A DNA stretch of 64,000 nt. It comes from Oscheius dolichura (taxonomy: Eukaryota > Nematoda > Chromadorea > Rhabditida > Rhabditidae). The stretch is from positions 5,332,001 to 5,396,000 of the forward strand of contig OW051493.1 of assembly GCA_932521035.1 (NCBI GenBank), read 5' to 3'. Position 1 is the stretch's first letter. Each line of letters starts with the position of its first letter. Shown here one piece after another: positions 1-10,745 of the stretch. The position numbers and the translations under genes were made by a program. The notes beneath the pieces are model-generated. The model had not been told where the DNA came from, ran no database searches, and saw only the letters and a list, made by a program, of their open reading frames with translations.

Positions 1-949
1 TGGGAGGAGACGTCTCCATCGTCATCTTACCACCAGCTTGGCCCCTAATCGTCGTTTTTTGTCTGGTCAAATGAGGTGGAGATCAAGATGGAGACACTTC
101 CATTAGGACAAGTAGGGATAGGGCGACAGATATCAGTCCCGGTTAGCGAGGAGTTCATGGCTGGCATTCCCGTTCATTACCTCTCCTTCGATCCCCCTCT
201 CCCTTTCATTACCGTAATCCTCGAACGTAGGTTCCAGAAAAAGAGACGGGAGATCGCCTGATTAGTTCTCCTTTCTGATTGTGAGGGTCACTGGAAGGAT
301 GAGCAGCCTGTGGAATAGGGTCTGCTTGTCCGTGGCTCGTAACCCCTGATTCCATTTGGTAGCCAGCTGATATTATAAGAACATAATGACATTTCCACCT
401 GGCGGGAGAGGGGAATAAGGGTAGGTGACCGGAGGAGAGCAAAAGGAACTAAACTCGGCGATGTTGTTAAAGGCAAACGAGGTGATTAGATCATGATAGG
501 AACGGCCTGACAAGGCCGACTGCCTTTACTCGATTCTCAACTCTAGGCTGTGAAGGATCCACGTGTCTTATTATAGACAGGAATAAATTGTAGCCAAAGG
601 GCAGCGAAAGATATCTTGAGATATCTCTTACTGGCTAGAGGTAAGCAGTCGTATAAGGCGACTATTTCTTTTCCCGGGTATGAACAGAACGTCTGGGACC
701 CGTCCAGGAGAAAAGGTCACGAGGTGAGAAAGCGCTTGCTGTACTTTCCCAGCCGGCCCAGTAAAGTCCCCAACTAGAGCACGGGATGGCGGGTGACAAT
801 GTCCAGAATGGACCTTCGAAATGGGATAATGGTATGGCCGAGGGCCAGCCGACGGCGGGACATACACAGAGCGAGCTCGCTCAATACGGCAGCCGCTGCT
901 GATTATCTGATATACTGATACACGACGACGGGCTCACCGCGCAGGGCAA

Positions 950-1739
950 TTAGAGGTCGCCGCTCAGTTGAAACACGTAATTATCCGAGGGGATAGAGCC
1001 GCCCGGCCAAAACAGAAGGCTTACAGAAGAGCTGGTGATGGCGGGCCGCTTGGCGGACGGCGGCTCCATAGTCGAAGATGGCGCCGGCGGAGTTGAACAT
1101 GGGAGATGTGCGGGTGAGGCTATTGTCTCCCGAACTGCGTTTACCGTATACATTATGTACGAGACGATTGTTTGGCTCAAAGGGGGAAAGTCTCCTATGC
1201 GCCACCGGGACCCATTCAGCCGGCCCGGGGTGTCGCCTTGTTTTATACCCCGGCTGTGTCCATGGCACTGTTCGTGACAACCGTCGTCCGACTCACCCTT
1301 CTTGCCCACGGCCACCGCCGAGTAGTTTGTCAGGCACTGGGCCACGTCCGGCAGCATGGACCAGCCGGAGCCGTCTGACCGGGTCAGCTGCTGGTAGTTA
1401 CTCGAGATGAGCATGTTGTAGAGGTCCATGGCGAGAGTCGGCCGGCTGTCAGCAGGGCTCCACGTTTTAGTGTCTCATCCGAACGACTGCCACAAATGGC
1501 TTTCCCCGAATATTTCAGAAACGGGATTTATGGACAGACTACGGTAGGTGGCCCAGTCGCCCTCGCCCCCCGCGCCTCGTCTCCCTACCTCGACTATCCA
1601 GGGCATCCACCACGACGTCCTCCTCCTCGTATTCTATTTTGCTCACGATCTCTGGCAGCTTTTTCTTCTGAAATCAGTGGATAAAATGGGAGATCGGGGC
1701 GGGACTCACCTTCTCGGAGTGTTTCTTCGATTCCGGCAT
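950..1739 (-). CDS. Unrecognised small protein, four exons
   Basis: Four exons read 1739-1710, 1667-1589, 1473-1297 and 1134-950 on the minus strand. Their phases agree at every junction and the sum is exactly 157 codons including the stop, which is the main evidence for the gene. The protein starts MPESKKHSEKKKLPEIVSK, has an acidic stretch (EYEEEDVVVDALDSR), a more structured middle (LAMDLYNMLISSNYQQL, then LPDVAQCLTNYS) and a Pro/Ser-rich tail. There is no signal peptide or membrane segment. I do not recognise a family. The first three introns are 42, 115 and 162 bases. It faces away from the CHCHD3 gene and could share the 1.74-3.6 kb upstream region with it. The Pro/Ser-rich last exon is the least certain part. 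Confidence 0.55.
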
Positions 1740-2586
1740 AGTCGGGCTTGTTTTCTCTGGCAATCTACAAATGACAAATAAAACGGTTCCTCTTTAATTC
1801 GGAGCAAGGGCCAGATATACTCAATCTACGCTTTTCCGTCTCTAAATGGACCAGGGAGTAAGAATTTCTCGCATCCGTCCGGCCCATCGCAATTATGTTT
1901 CACCTGCGGTGGATTATTCGCCGGGAGGCACCTGCCCCCTAATGTGGCCATTAGACCCTCCCCGGTGGGGTCTTTCCCCTTACCTTATACACCGAAAATG
2001 GGGGAAAGAAAGGCAAAACTACGGGAGACTCGCAGGAAGAGGGATAATTGAAATCGGCAGGTGGAAATATGACGGCCGCTGACTGTCTCCATGGAGACGC
2101 TGATTGTCGTGCTCTGATAGAGCCAGGCCCCGCTCCTTGCGCCCCTCTTTCTTTTCCCTCAAACTCGCCTATTTTCCGCCTCCTTCTTCTCCGATTTCTG
2201 TTCTTCTCTCTTTCCCTCTTGTCCCTTCATTGGTAAGCTGTTCATCTTCATCTTCCAGATGTTTTTCAGAGCCAGGTTCAACTTTGACGTGTTCATTGGC
2301 TTGACCATTTTGGTAGATTTTCTCAAATTCATTCTTCCTCTTGTATCCGTCATAGCCTACAATATCTCTGCCAATCCGCTGCTTGTACATGGGAGGGAGT
2401 ACGCATCATGGTCGTTCCGTAGAGGTGTTTTGTCCTTTTCTCTGAAATACCTACGCTTTATAGACCTCCCTTGGATTTGACTTACTTTGACCCATTTTCA
2501 GGTATAATCGTCTGGGTACATTTTTCTGTTTGAGGTAGCACCGAGACCGGCAATGCTGGTCTGGGCATATGACCTGAAGGAAGTGA
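1740..2586. other. Intergenic, no gene seen
   Basis: Between the minus-strand gene ending upstream and the inverted-repeat element. Contains pyrimidine-rich runs and short unconvincing open frames. No conserved motif or promoter was recognised. Confidence 0.5.
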
Positions 2587-2590
2587 TTAA

Positions 2591-2876
2591 AGGAACACCG
2601 GCACAGCTTTTCCCGCACTTCGCTGAGCGCAGTAGCTTGGGGCGCGTTTGCTTTTCATTGGCCAAAAAAATTCCCTTCGAGTTATTTTGATCAATATTGC
2701 GACATACACTTTTTGTGATTTTTACTGCTTTTACTAATTAGAACATGCTGATCATTTTAGCAAAAAGAAATATTGAAAGCACATGCGGAAAACAAAAGTT
2801 GAATTTTTTTTAAACGGCACGCTACCGTAACCATTTGCCCGCGCGCGTCTAATTTTTCAAGCTGTGCCAGTGTTCT
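2591..2876. mobile_element. Non-autonomous inverted-repeat element (MITE-like)
   Basis: A 286-bp unit whose ends are inverted copies of each other over about 20 bases (left AGGAACACCGGCACAGCTT, right AAGCTGTGCCAGTGTTCT, two differences) and which is flanked on both sides by TTAA (2587-2590 and 2877-2880). There is no open frame for a transposase inside. Terminal inverted repeats plus a TTAA duplication are what piggyBac-type elements leave, so this looks like a small non-autonomous copy, though the end sequence differs from the element at 46.7 kb. It marks the start of an AT-rich stretch upstream of CHCHD3. Confidence 0.6.
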
Positions 2877-2880
2877 TTAA

Positions 2881-3657
2881 GAATAATGAGGAGAACAAAT
2901 GTGGGTTGAGGAGGAGCTTGGAAGAAGATCATTCAAATTTTGTACAGATGCGTAACAGCGTAAACAGTTTTTATCGTTGGAAATAGACGGGTGGTATTTT
3001 TTTTATGTTTTGAGATGTTCTTTGTCTTTACTTTTCTTCTCACTTGACTGTGGTACTCTTCTTCTACCTTTGTAAACTACAATTTATAAGTGGTTTATGT
3101 ATCAAGCTGTAACTATTGCGCGTTAGAGATAGAAAGCATGGTAATACGATCATGGCATAAGTTTTCTCGTCTCGGCCGCAAGGAATGGCGTTCAAGGTCA
3201 TGCCCTAGAAATCATACAGATCCATAATTCAGTAGAATTCTTAGCATTATAACAATGATAGGTAATTAGCTAGTTTTGGATGCAGTTTAGGAAAATCAAT
3301 GCGTTACGAATGAGACGAACCTCGCGCAGGCAGAAACCAATTAAAAGTGGTAGAGCTTGGAAGGCAGAATTTGGCTACATTGGAATTGTTTCAAATGGTG
3401 ACGGGCTATGGTCGGCTTTGTAATAGAACAGTCGTAGAACTTATGGGCAGATTGAAATATCTTGTCTGAATCTAATGGAAGTCAATATCAACGAAAACTT
3501 GGTTAATTACCGTGGGTCAATAAGCTTGCTTGGCGTTACTACCGCTGACGCACCTCTAGTGCTTAGTTTTACTATTACTACCAAATTTTGTTTATTTGTA
3601 TCTTTTTTATATTATAATGGTTACTATCTGTATCATTTTCTTTTTAGCAGCGGGTCA
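2881..3657. other. AT-rich upstream region of CHCHD3
   Basis: AT-rich and with no convincing coding frame. It ends with a splice acceptor (TTTTTAG at about 3642-3648) just before the CHCHD3 start codon, so part of it is either a 5' UTR intron or the outron removed by spliced-leader addition. Confidence 0.5.
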
Positions 3658-4494
3658 ATGGGCTCAACACAGAGCCAGGAAAAGCCGAGTGTCGTTCGAA
3701 TTGACAGAAAGGATGTTCCCGAAGGCTACAAGTAAGTTTATTTTGTTTATTAGGTGTTTTATAAACATTTCTTTTTTTAGTACTGTTGGTGTCTCGTCTG
3801 ACGTAGTTGCTAGAGTTAATGCTCAACAGCAAGGCACTGCTGGCGGAGAAGCCGAAAAATTAAGGTTTTTTTCTATGTTTGAATTCAGCCATCGTTTTTT
3901 TTAGATCAGAACTTGCAAAAGAACGTGAAGAAAAGACTAAATTGCGCGATGAAATGTCACGATTATCCCAGCTTCAACAAAGATCTGTAGGTTTCTCACC
4001 TTTTTATGTTTATTTTTGATAAAATATCCTGGGTAATATTGTTAAACCTATTCACAGAGAAGCAAAACGGACACAATTCAATTCAATTGTCAAGGTTCTA
4101 ATTTCAATTTTGCAGCATTCAAACGTGCAACCGGTTAATACTCTGACTAATGATATCGAAGAGAGGAAAAAGATTTTCGAGGAAACAGTAGATCGCGTTC
4201 AACAACAATTTTTCCAATATCAGAGGGAGAATGTTTGTCAAGAGCAAGAGAAAGTGAGTTTTTATTTAACCTTTTAGCTTTTAACGAAAAAAACAAGCAA
4301 ATAATATCAAGAAACGCTGTTTTGCTAAAATTATTCTTTCATCTACATGCTCCTTTTTAACTTTTTTTTTCTTTTAGGAAATTCTTGCATTTCTTGAGAA
4401 GAACCCTAACCGCGTGCTAAACTGCACTCCGCTTGTGGAAAAGTATGAACAGTGTGCAGCCGATTTCCGTACTCAAGTGCTCAATGGACAGTAA
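3658..4494 (+). CDS. CHCHD3: MICOS complex subunit MIC19/MIC25 (CHCH domain)
   Basis: Five exons: 3658-3731, 3781-3864, 3905-3986, 4116-4253 and 4378-4494. The protein begins MGSTQSQ, a good N-myristoylation signal as in known MIC19. It continues with a charged coiled coil (SELAKEREEKTKLRDEMSRL) and ends in a CHCH domain. Family members sit on the inner mitochondrial membrane and help hold cristae junctions together, with disulfides formed after import. Here the second half is a proper CX9C pair (Cys before TPLVEKYEQ, Cys after). In the first half the distal position is Phe (ILAF) instead of Cys, so one of the two usual disulfides cannot form. Codons are AT-ending. A poly(A) signal AATAAA follows the stop. 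The EXT2-like gene starts 341 bases later on the same strand, which could be an operon. Confidence 0.85.
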
Positions 4495-4835
4495 ACCTCA
4501 CGCTAGGCCTCTGCATAGGAGTTTTCAGATTTCCCCTCTAGGTTACCGGTTATTTATGTTTTGTTAGAGTCTATTGAAAGAATTGTAATTTTACTGAAAA
4601 TAAACGCGAAATTTTCGTCGTTTCCTTCTCGCTTTCTTCTTTCGGCATTCCACTCCTACTGATACGTTCATAGACAACATCTTCCAAACCTTATAGAGGC
4701 GTTGCTATCCAGAGAAGAAGGTTTACTCCTGAGAAAAGTAGGAGATGTAAAGTTCTCAAAAGGTATACAGTTGAAATATTTGGTTGTGAAGAATATTCAA
4801 TCTCTTCAGTCCCAGTGCGACTAAAGTTTCTTTAG

Positions 4836-6914
4836 ATGAAAAATACTCTTGCGTTTGTTCTCCTAGCTGCATCTTCGATTGTGTTATATCGTTCAAGCAA
4901 TCCTAAGGTAAAACACGAAAGATTGCGGTGGATGATTCAAGATGATGGGCCTTTCTACCATAGGTATCCTTATGAAATTAGGGTTACCGTTTTTTTCCAG
5001 TTCTTCGCGCAATTGTACCTTCATCTCGTGCTACGATACCAGTCGTTGTGTTTTAAATTCAACACACATCACATTTTATGTTCAGCCATTGGTAGAGTTC
5101 GTCGACAAGGTACCCTCTTTACTGCTCTCTATATATAAACTGCTAGAATGGAACACGAATATCACCGATTCCATCTGAGGAGTTTCTCGAAATCCGACGA
5201 TATCTTTCGCCCTACTCGGTCCGAGATCCCAGTCTCGCGTGTTTATCCTTCCCCGGGGTGGATTTTCTGAATTTTGAGAGATTTGGAAGGGACGAGGATA
5301 TCCAGAAGATCGTGTCGGTTCTGAAGAACAAGTATGGGTTGTAATAGCTTCTCTATTTTTTTATTCAGACTACCCAATGTGATTCTTTTGAACTTTTGGG
5401 GGAAAGTTCCTCCTCTGGATGTCATTTTGGTAAGCTCCCTCCCCGGAAGGGCCACCTACCGACCGCAATTCGACCTCTCCATCGCCCCGCTTTTCCCTCG
5501 GAGCACTCACAGTCCTTCTCCAAATGAGGGGAAAGACACCCTTCTAATTTCACTGGTCAATGTTTCTGGAGTGCAGAAACAGGACGTGTTGAAGGAATTG
5601 GGGGATACAAAAGCAAGTCGGCACTTTGTTTTGACCACACACCTTCAGGCAGCCTTTATCATGGAATGTCCAAAAGATTCTGCCAAATTTTGTACAAAAA
5701 ACGGCAAAAAAGTTGAGTTAGAGCAGCTGATCCAGGTAAGATCTCTTTCTGGTCTCTCTAGCTAGTAGATTAAGAGCCACCAGTTCGTGCTGCTTCCGGG
5801 CTCGTCGCCTCTCTTCCCTCGCCTGCTCGCCCTCTCCTTGAAGTATGGCGCCATTCCCATCATCTATGGCGACTCCCTCGTACTGCCCTTCCACAAGACC
5901 TTCGACTGGTCCAGGGCCACTCTGTCCCCCCCATCTCTTTCCCGGATCCCCCATATTCTCGGGCGTCTGTCTCCCGAAGAAATAGAAAACAGGTCCCAGT
6001 ATGGCAAACTTCTCTTCGAGAGAGCCTTTTCCTCCCCGACGGCAGTGATGGAACAGGTCATCAAGGAGCTCGAGAGGCGAATCCTCCCATCTGCCTCATC
6101 AAAAGCTGGCAAGGTATGAACACGTCCCTATTAGCTTCCGAGCCACGTCTTTCAGTGTCTTCCCCTCTTGCCCCACCTGGTATCCGAGTCGTCTGTTTGT
6201 GGTTTCGTCGTCGGCGCGGATGCCATGGTAATCCGGACGGCCGCTGCCCTCTGTAGCAGTCCGGCGATAGGAAGAATCGTCGTGCTCTGGAATTCCGAGG
6301 ATAATCCGCCCAGTCCTGATGGTAGGTATCGCCCCTTTCCTTTCAATCTCTCCTTTTAAAGAATGGGTCTGCAATAACAAACTGATCGAGGTGGCCCACG
6401 GCGGACGAGTGGCCGCTGCCATCGAAGCTGCTCGTAAGAAAGAGAATGACTGCAACTGCATCCTCTTCGTCCCCGAGGGGAGCTGTCCCTTCCAAGATAG
6501 CCGGCTGGCCGAAGCTATCGATGTAAATTACCCTCGCCCAGGCAGACATCTTCTAGATTTGGCAATCCATCCCCCACACCGTCGTCCACCTCTCGTCTCC
6601 CAACGACTCCTGCACCCCTTCCCTTCTGCTCCATTCCGTAGGATACTCCTCCTCCGCCTCCACTGACCAGTCTTCAGATCTACGCCTCTCATTGTCTCTC
6701 GTCGCAAGACCTTGATGATCTCAACCAAAAGGGCAAACTGGGCCATCTGCCATCCATCTACCTGACCGAGAAAACGGAGAGTACCCCAAAAGGTAATCGG
6801 GCTCTGTTTGTCGCGTCCCTCAATAGAAGCGACCGGCGCGTCATGGCAACCCTAGCCGATACACCAAAAGTGCATTTGTTTGAATTCAATGACTCTTCCC
6901 GCCATAGCATTTGA
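4836..6914 (+). CDS. EXT2: Exostosin (EXT2-like), heparan sulfate polymerising enzyme
   Basis: A type II membrane protein. A short N-terminal signal anchor (LAFVLLAASSIVLY) is followed by the exostosin GT47 domain, with the cysteine-rich entry typical of EXT2 (CTFISCYDTSRC), TYRPQFDLSI, and the strongly conserved block AIPIIYGDSLVLPF..DWSRA. After it comes the start of a GT64 domain (IGRIVVLWN..NPP). Exostosins build heparan sulfate chains in the Golgi. The start codon lies directly after a TTTCTTTAG acceptor. Early introns are 37 bases and phases agree throughout. The GT64 part is odd: it is about 165 residues instead of about 260, and where the DxD metal-binding motif should be it reads ILFVPEG. 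The last 100 bases could contain another 34-base intron that would shorten the tail. The first 330 bases are AT-rich and the remainder is GC-rich. It could be EXT1-like, but the N-terminal cysteine block fits EXT2 best. Confidence 0.82.
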
Positions 6915-7194
6915 TCTCGAAAATCTTTTCTTTTTCACGAAATATTTAATATTCCCGACCTTCTACTCGAAGACTACAATTTGTGTTGCCATTTTCCTAA
7001 TCTTGTCATTTTAGAGACGGCTTCTGTGTTGGTCTGACCCGTCCGGCCGTCGTCCCCCTGCCATCCGACAATCCTCTTCATGCGGTAGGCGGATTCCTAC
7101 CAGTTGTCGCTTATCTCGACTATTCTTTAGTTACCCTGCTCTTATCTAATTCGTGTCTTCCCTTCCTGCCCCTCGTCCACCGACTCCCCTGAAA

Positions 7195-8020
7195 ATGAAA
7201 TCCACAATGCTCGTAGTGGCGGCCATCTACTTCCTTCTAATTTTTAATTTCTACATCAGATCCAACGGCTTCGTCAAGTTCTACGACGAGTTCTACGCCT
7301 ACTGGTAAGTCTTTTCTCCCACTTTATAGAATAAAGGCATTTCAAGGAAAACGGCTCCCATCGTGTTTCTGGTGGTGTTCACGTACCTTCACAAGTTGGG
7401 GATGGGTGTCAAGGATAGTCAGATGGCCGCGTTAGCACTGGCCCTCGGCGCCGTCGGGGACTTCTTGATCGGCTCTAGCCGCGAGGGAATTGTCACCGGC
7501 GCCGTCCCTTTCGGGCTGGGTCATCTGGCCTTTCTCGTAAGGATCTTCTTCTTCTTTGTTGATTACATCTCCTTCAGTCTCTCTTCGCCCGCCGTACCAC
7601 CGCTGTCCATGTGCCCGTGGCCATCGGAGTCCTCTCCTGGGGCGCCCTCCTCGGCCACGTCTGCCTCATGCCCTTGATCACACAGCAGCCGGTGTCCGTC
7701 GTCGTCATGACCATCTACTCTCTTATCCTCAGCACCTGTGTCATCCTCTCGGCTTCCCAGTACCTGTTCCGGACTGAACGAGACTGTGAAGAGGTTCGTG
7801 TCCCTAGTGCCCCCTAAACCCGGTTCAGGCTATGTTCTACCGGCTGCTCGGCTTCGGCCTCTTCTTCGTCTCGGACTCCTGCCTCATCCTCAACCACACC
7901 GGCCACTTCGACTACCTCGCCGAGCTGCTCATCCTCTCATCCTACTTCACCAGTCAATACTTCATCCTCCACTCCTTCGTGGCCCAGGCCATCCACGACG
8001 ATCTCAAGAAGACCAACTGA
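7195..8020 (+). CDS. TMEM86: Lysoplasmalogenase, TMEM86/YhhN family
   Basis: Four exons with short introns give an almost entirely hydrophobic protein of about eight membrane helices. Family hallmarks are visible: GAVGDFLIG (the conserved GD in an early helix), FGLGHLAFL, and the C-terminal FFVSDSCLILN and SYFTSQYFI. TMEM86 enzymes hydrolyse the vinyl-ether bond of lysoplasmalogens in the endoplasmic reticulum, releasing a fatty aldehyde. The start MKSTMLVVAAIYFLLI leads straight into helix 1. The gene follows the EXT2-like gene after 280 bases on the same strand and is convergent with the BTB gene. Function is inferred from the family only. Confidence 0.85.
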
Positions 8021-8812
8021 CACGGGTCATTAGATTTACATATACATAAAAGTAATGATTTGCTGGTTCGTGTTTATTGGGAGGTGACCACTTTGGGGAC
8101 AGGGAATACAAAATGAAGGTAACATCCTGGTGGTTAGGCTATGCAGATAGGATTGCCATCCTCAATTTCAGGGAAATCGGAGGTAATGACGTTGACCTTA
8201 ACGGGTAATAAGGTGAAGATAATAGTAGAGCTCACTCCTAGCTGAACCTGTTCATCCCCTTCCTCCTCTTCTTCCCGGGGACCTACTTCGGCATCGTCTA
8301 TCAACAAACTAATCTTAATCGGTATTGTTTTTGGTCATAATATAATTTCACCCCCGAGGGGTTGTTGACAACCAAAGGGGTCTTCTTTGGTCGGCGCCTC
8401 CTGCGCAACCCAAAACGTTTTCGTATATGGGAATAAATTTACCAGTCTTCTCCAATGAATAAAATCGAGGGTGATATATGCATTCTAATAACGACACCTT
8501 ATATAGGTTTGGAAGAAGAAAGAATCGTAGGAATAGAAAAGGTGACCAAGAAGAAGGACCCTCGACTGTGTTCGATGGGGTGGACCGTTTCACATCTGAC
8601 CATCCTCATTCGCGCCGGGAACATTCTCTGACTGTCACCACACAGTCCGTTTCAAATTCGTAGATATGGAACATTGCCAAATAACCTAGACAAGGACCAC
8701 AAGAAGGCCATCCGATACAGGTGACTAGATTTATACAGAAGTAATCACCGGCTTGTTCGTATTGTTGTGTATTGTGGAATGAGGCTAGAGGGGAAAATAA
8801 ATAAACAAGAGA
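8021..8812. other. Convergent intergenic spacer
   Basis: Holds the 3' ends of TMEM86 (+) and the BTB gene (-). Tail-to-tail arrangement. No coding exon recognised. Confidence 0.5.
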
Positions 8813-10745
8813 TCAGTCGATGGGTCGGAGGGTCAGTTGGACGTAGAGTTTGCCGCCCACGACGAGGGGCGAGTCTCCACAGGTCAGCTCGTTGAGCTCG
8901 ACACGGCGGTCGAGTTCGAGTTCGGTGGAGTATCTGGGAGGAGGATCACAATTAGTGTCTCGAAAAGGTGTTACCTGGTCTTTGTGAAGTGTTTCTTGCC
9001 AGAGACGGAGCGGACGACCTTCTTCTCGTCGACGAATGAGAGCATGAACTCCACCGACCGGGGACTGTCGATGTTGTCTGCTGCCAAGTAAACATGGAGG
9101 TAGTCATCGCTATTAGAGTAGACGGAGGTGCTCAGCTTGAGCTGCCACTGCCACGGCTGCTCGGGAAAGGTGCACGACCGCGTTTGGAACTGGACATCTC
9201 GTCTGACATGGACGAGGGAGGGACCCACCTGGATGGAGTGGTCGTGTCTCGCTATTCCCTCTCCATTCTCGTCAATAGGGACCGAGATGACTTTGTCCCA
9301 CCGGGTGTCCGTGTATTTTCTCAGAAGGAACTGCGTCGTCGCGAACTCTCTGTCGTAGTTAAATAAAGGGGCCCACAAAAGATGTTACTTTTGAGTACAA
9401 CGGCTGCTCAGTGGAAGGGCCTGCCATTTGTAAGCGGAGAGGATCAGAGGGTGGAAGAGTTTCGGGAACTGTTCGGTGACGGGCGACTTCTCCACCTGGG
9501 TCAACTCGTCCGCCGTCATAAATGCGAACCTCAAGAACTCTCTCTACTTTTCAGTTGTTTTCTTCCTACCTAATGAGAGGGAGGATTTGGCTGAGGAGAG
9601 GAGTCGCGGTGGTGCCCCTCCGTTCGGGATGATTGGGGGCTTGTAGCCACTTAAGGACGGCCTCCCACAGCTTGTATTCGTCTGAACAAAACGGTTGGAT
9701 TAGCCCTTTTCGGTCCTCACTAGAGACAATCAGCTGATTGCAGCGGAGAATCTCTATAAGCTGATCGCGGTCGAGCGAAAGCCAGTTGGACTGCCATTCC
9801 TCGCTGCAGACCGCTTCGAAATCTTTAGCAATGGCTTGAATACACGCTCGGATGAGACTCTGAAGGGGACAGCTCTGTGACGAAAAGGAGCGCCCTCACT
9901 TGGTGGAAGGCCTTGGTGGCATAGAGGAACCACACACAGAAGACATCTTTGAGGCCGAGGTGGGGGAGTATCTCCTGCTCGGCGTAGTCGATACAGACCT
10001 TCTTGAGGCTGCACACGTTGTATTTGTCGGCCAGGACGAGGATCGGCAAACAGTTCTCCTGGTGGAGGACGACGTGGTTACAGTACATGAAGCGGAGGAA
10101 GGCGGAGAAGACCTTTTGACAGGCCGGCTCCTCAACGATCTCCAGGTCCTGAAGCCTTCCCTACCCCTCACAGTCAGTCTCCTCACCTTCTTCTCTCCAT
10201 TCCATCTTTGACTCAGCATCCGGTCGAAAACATCGCTACTTTTAGCCAGGATAAGCCGATGGGCGGCATACCTGAAAGATCTGTTCTACTCGCCTCTGGC
10301 GGACCAGTTTCCCGGAGGAAAAAGCAGAACTCACGTCTCGTCGCCGACGATTACATTGACGTCGCTGAGGTGGCCGTTGTTAAAGTACTTGGCCAGGTCG
10401 TTCAAGGCTTCCCTGTCCTCTCCGAAGCAGTCCATACCTGCAAGGAAGAGCTTTTCTTTCTCAATAGTTTGACCGGAAGGGAATCGCCCCCAATCTGTTT
10501 GCCAGCCGAGAACTTTACGAGATGTGATTCAGCCGGCTGACCCTCTCGGAGGGTATCGGGTCACCCCCGGCCCCCCGGAGACGAACTCTGTCGAAAACCA
10601 GTTTATCAGCTGATCGAACGTTCCACCAGAAGAGCAATTAGGAGTAGGTCAACTGTCCTTCGGAGCGACAGAGGACACGTGACTGACCTGGAGGCTCGTT
10701 GTCGGCTATGGGCAGTCTGTTGGGCACGTCGCGACGAGCAGTCAT
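8813..10745 (-). CDS. BTBD17: BTB-BACK protein with C-terminal TRAF-like domain (BTBD17-like)
   Basis: First exon MTARRDVPNRLPI..NEPP joins in phase across a roughly 245-base intron to MDCFGEDREALNDLAKYFN, the start of a BTB fold (GHLSDVNVIVGDE, AAHRLILAKSSDVFDRML, FSAFLRFMYCNHVVL, LADKYNVCSLKKVC). A BACK domain follows (AIAKDFEAVCSEEWQSNW, CSDEYKLWEAVLKWL), then a C-terminal beta-rich domain (TRWDKVISVPIDENGEG, YLHVYLAADN, LYVQLTLRPID at the stop). The order and the C-terminal domain fit BTBD17 rather than a kelch protein, and no kelch repeats exist. BTB-BACK proteins are usually adaptors, often for cullin-3, but BTBD17's role is poorly known. The upstream region contains a GAA run. Confidence 0.72.
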
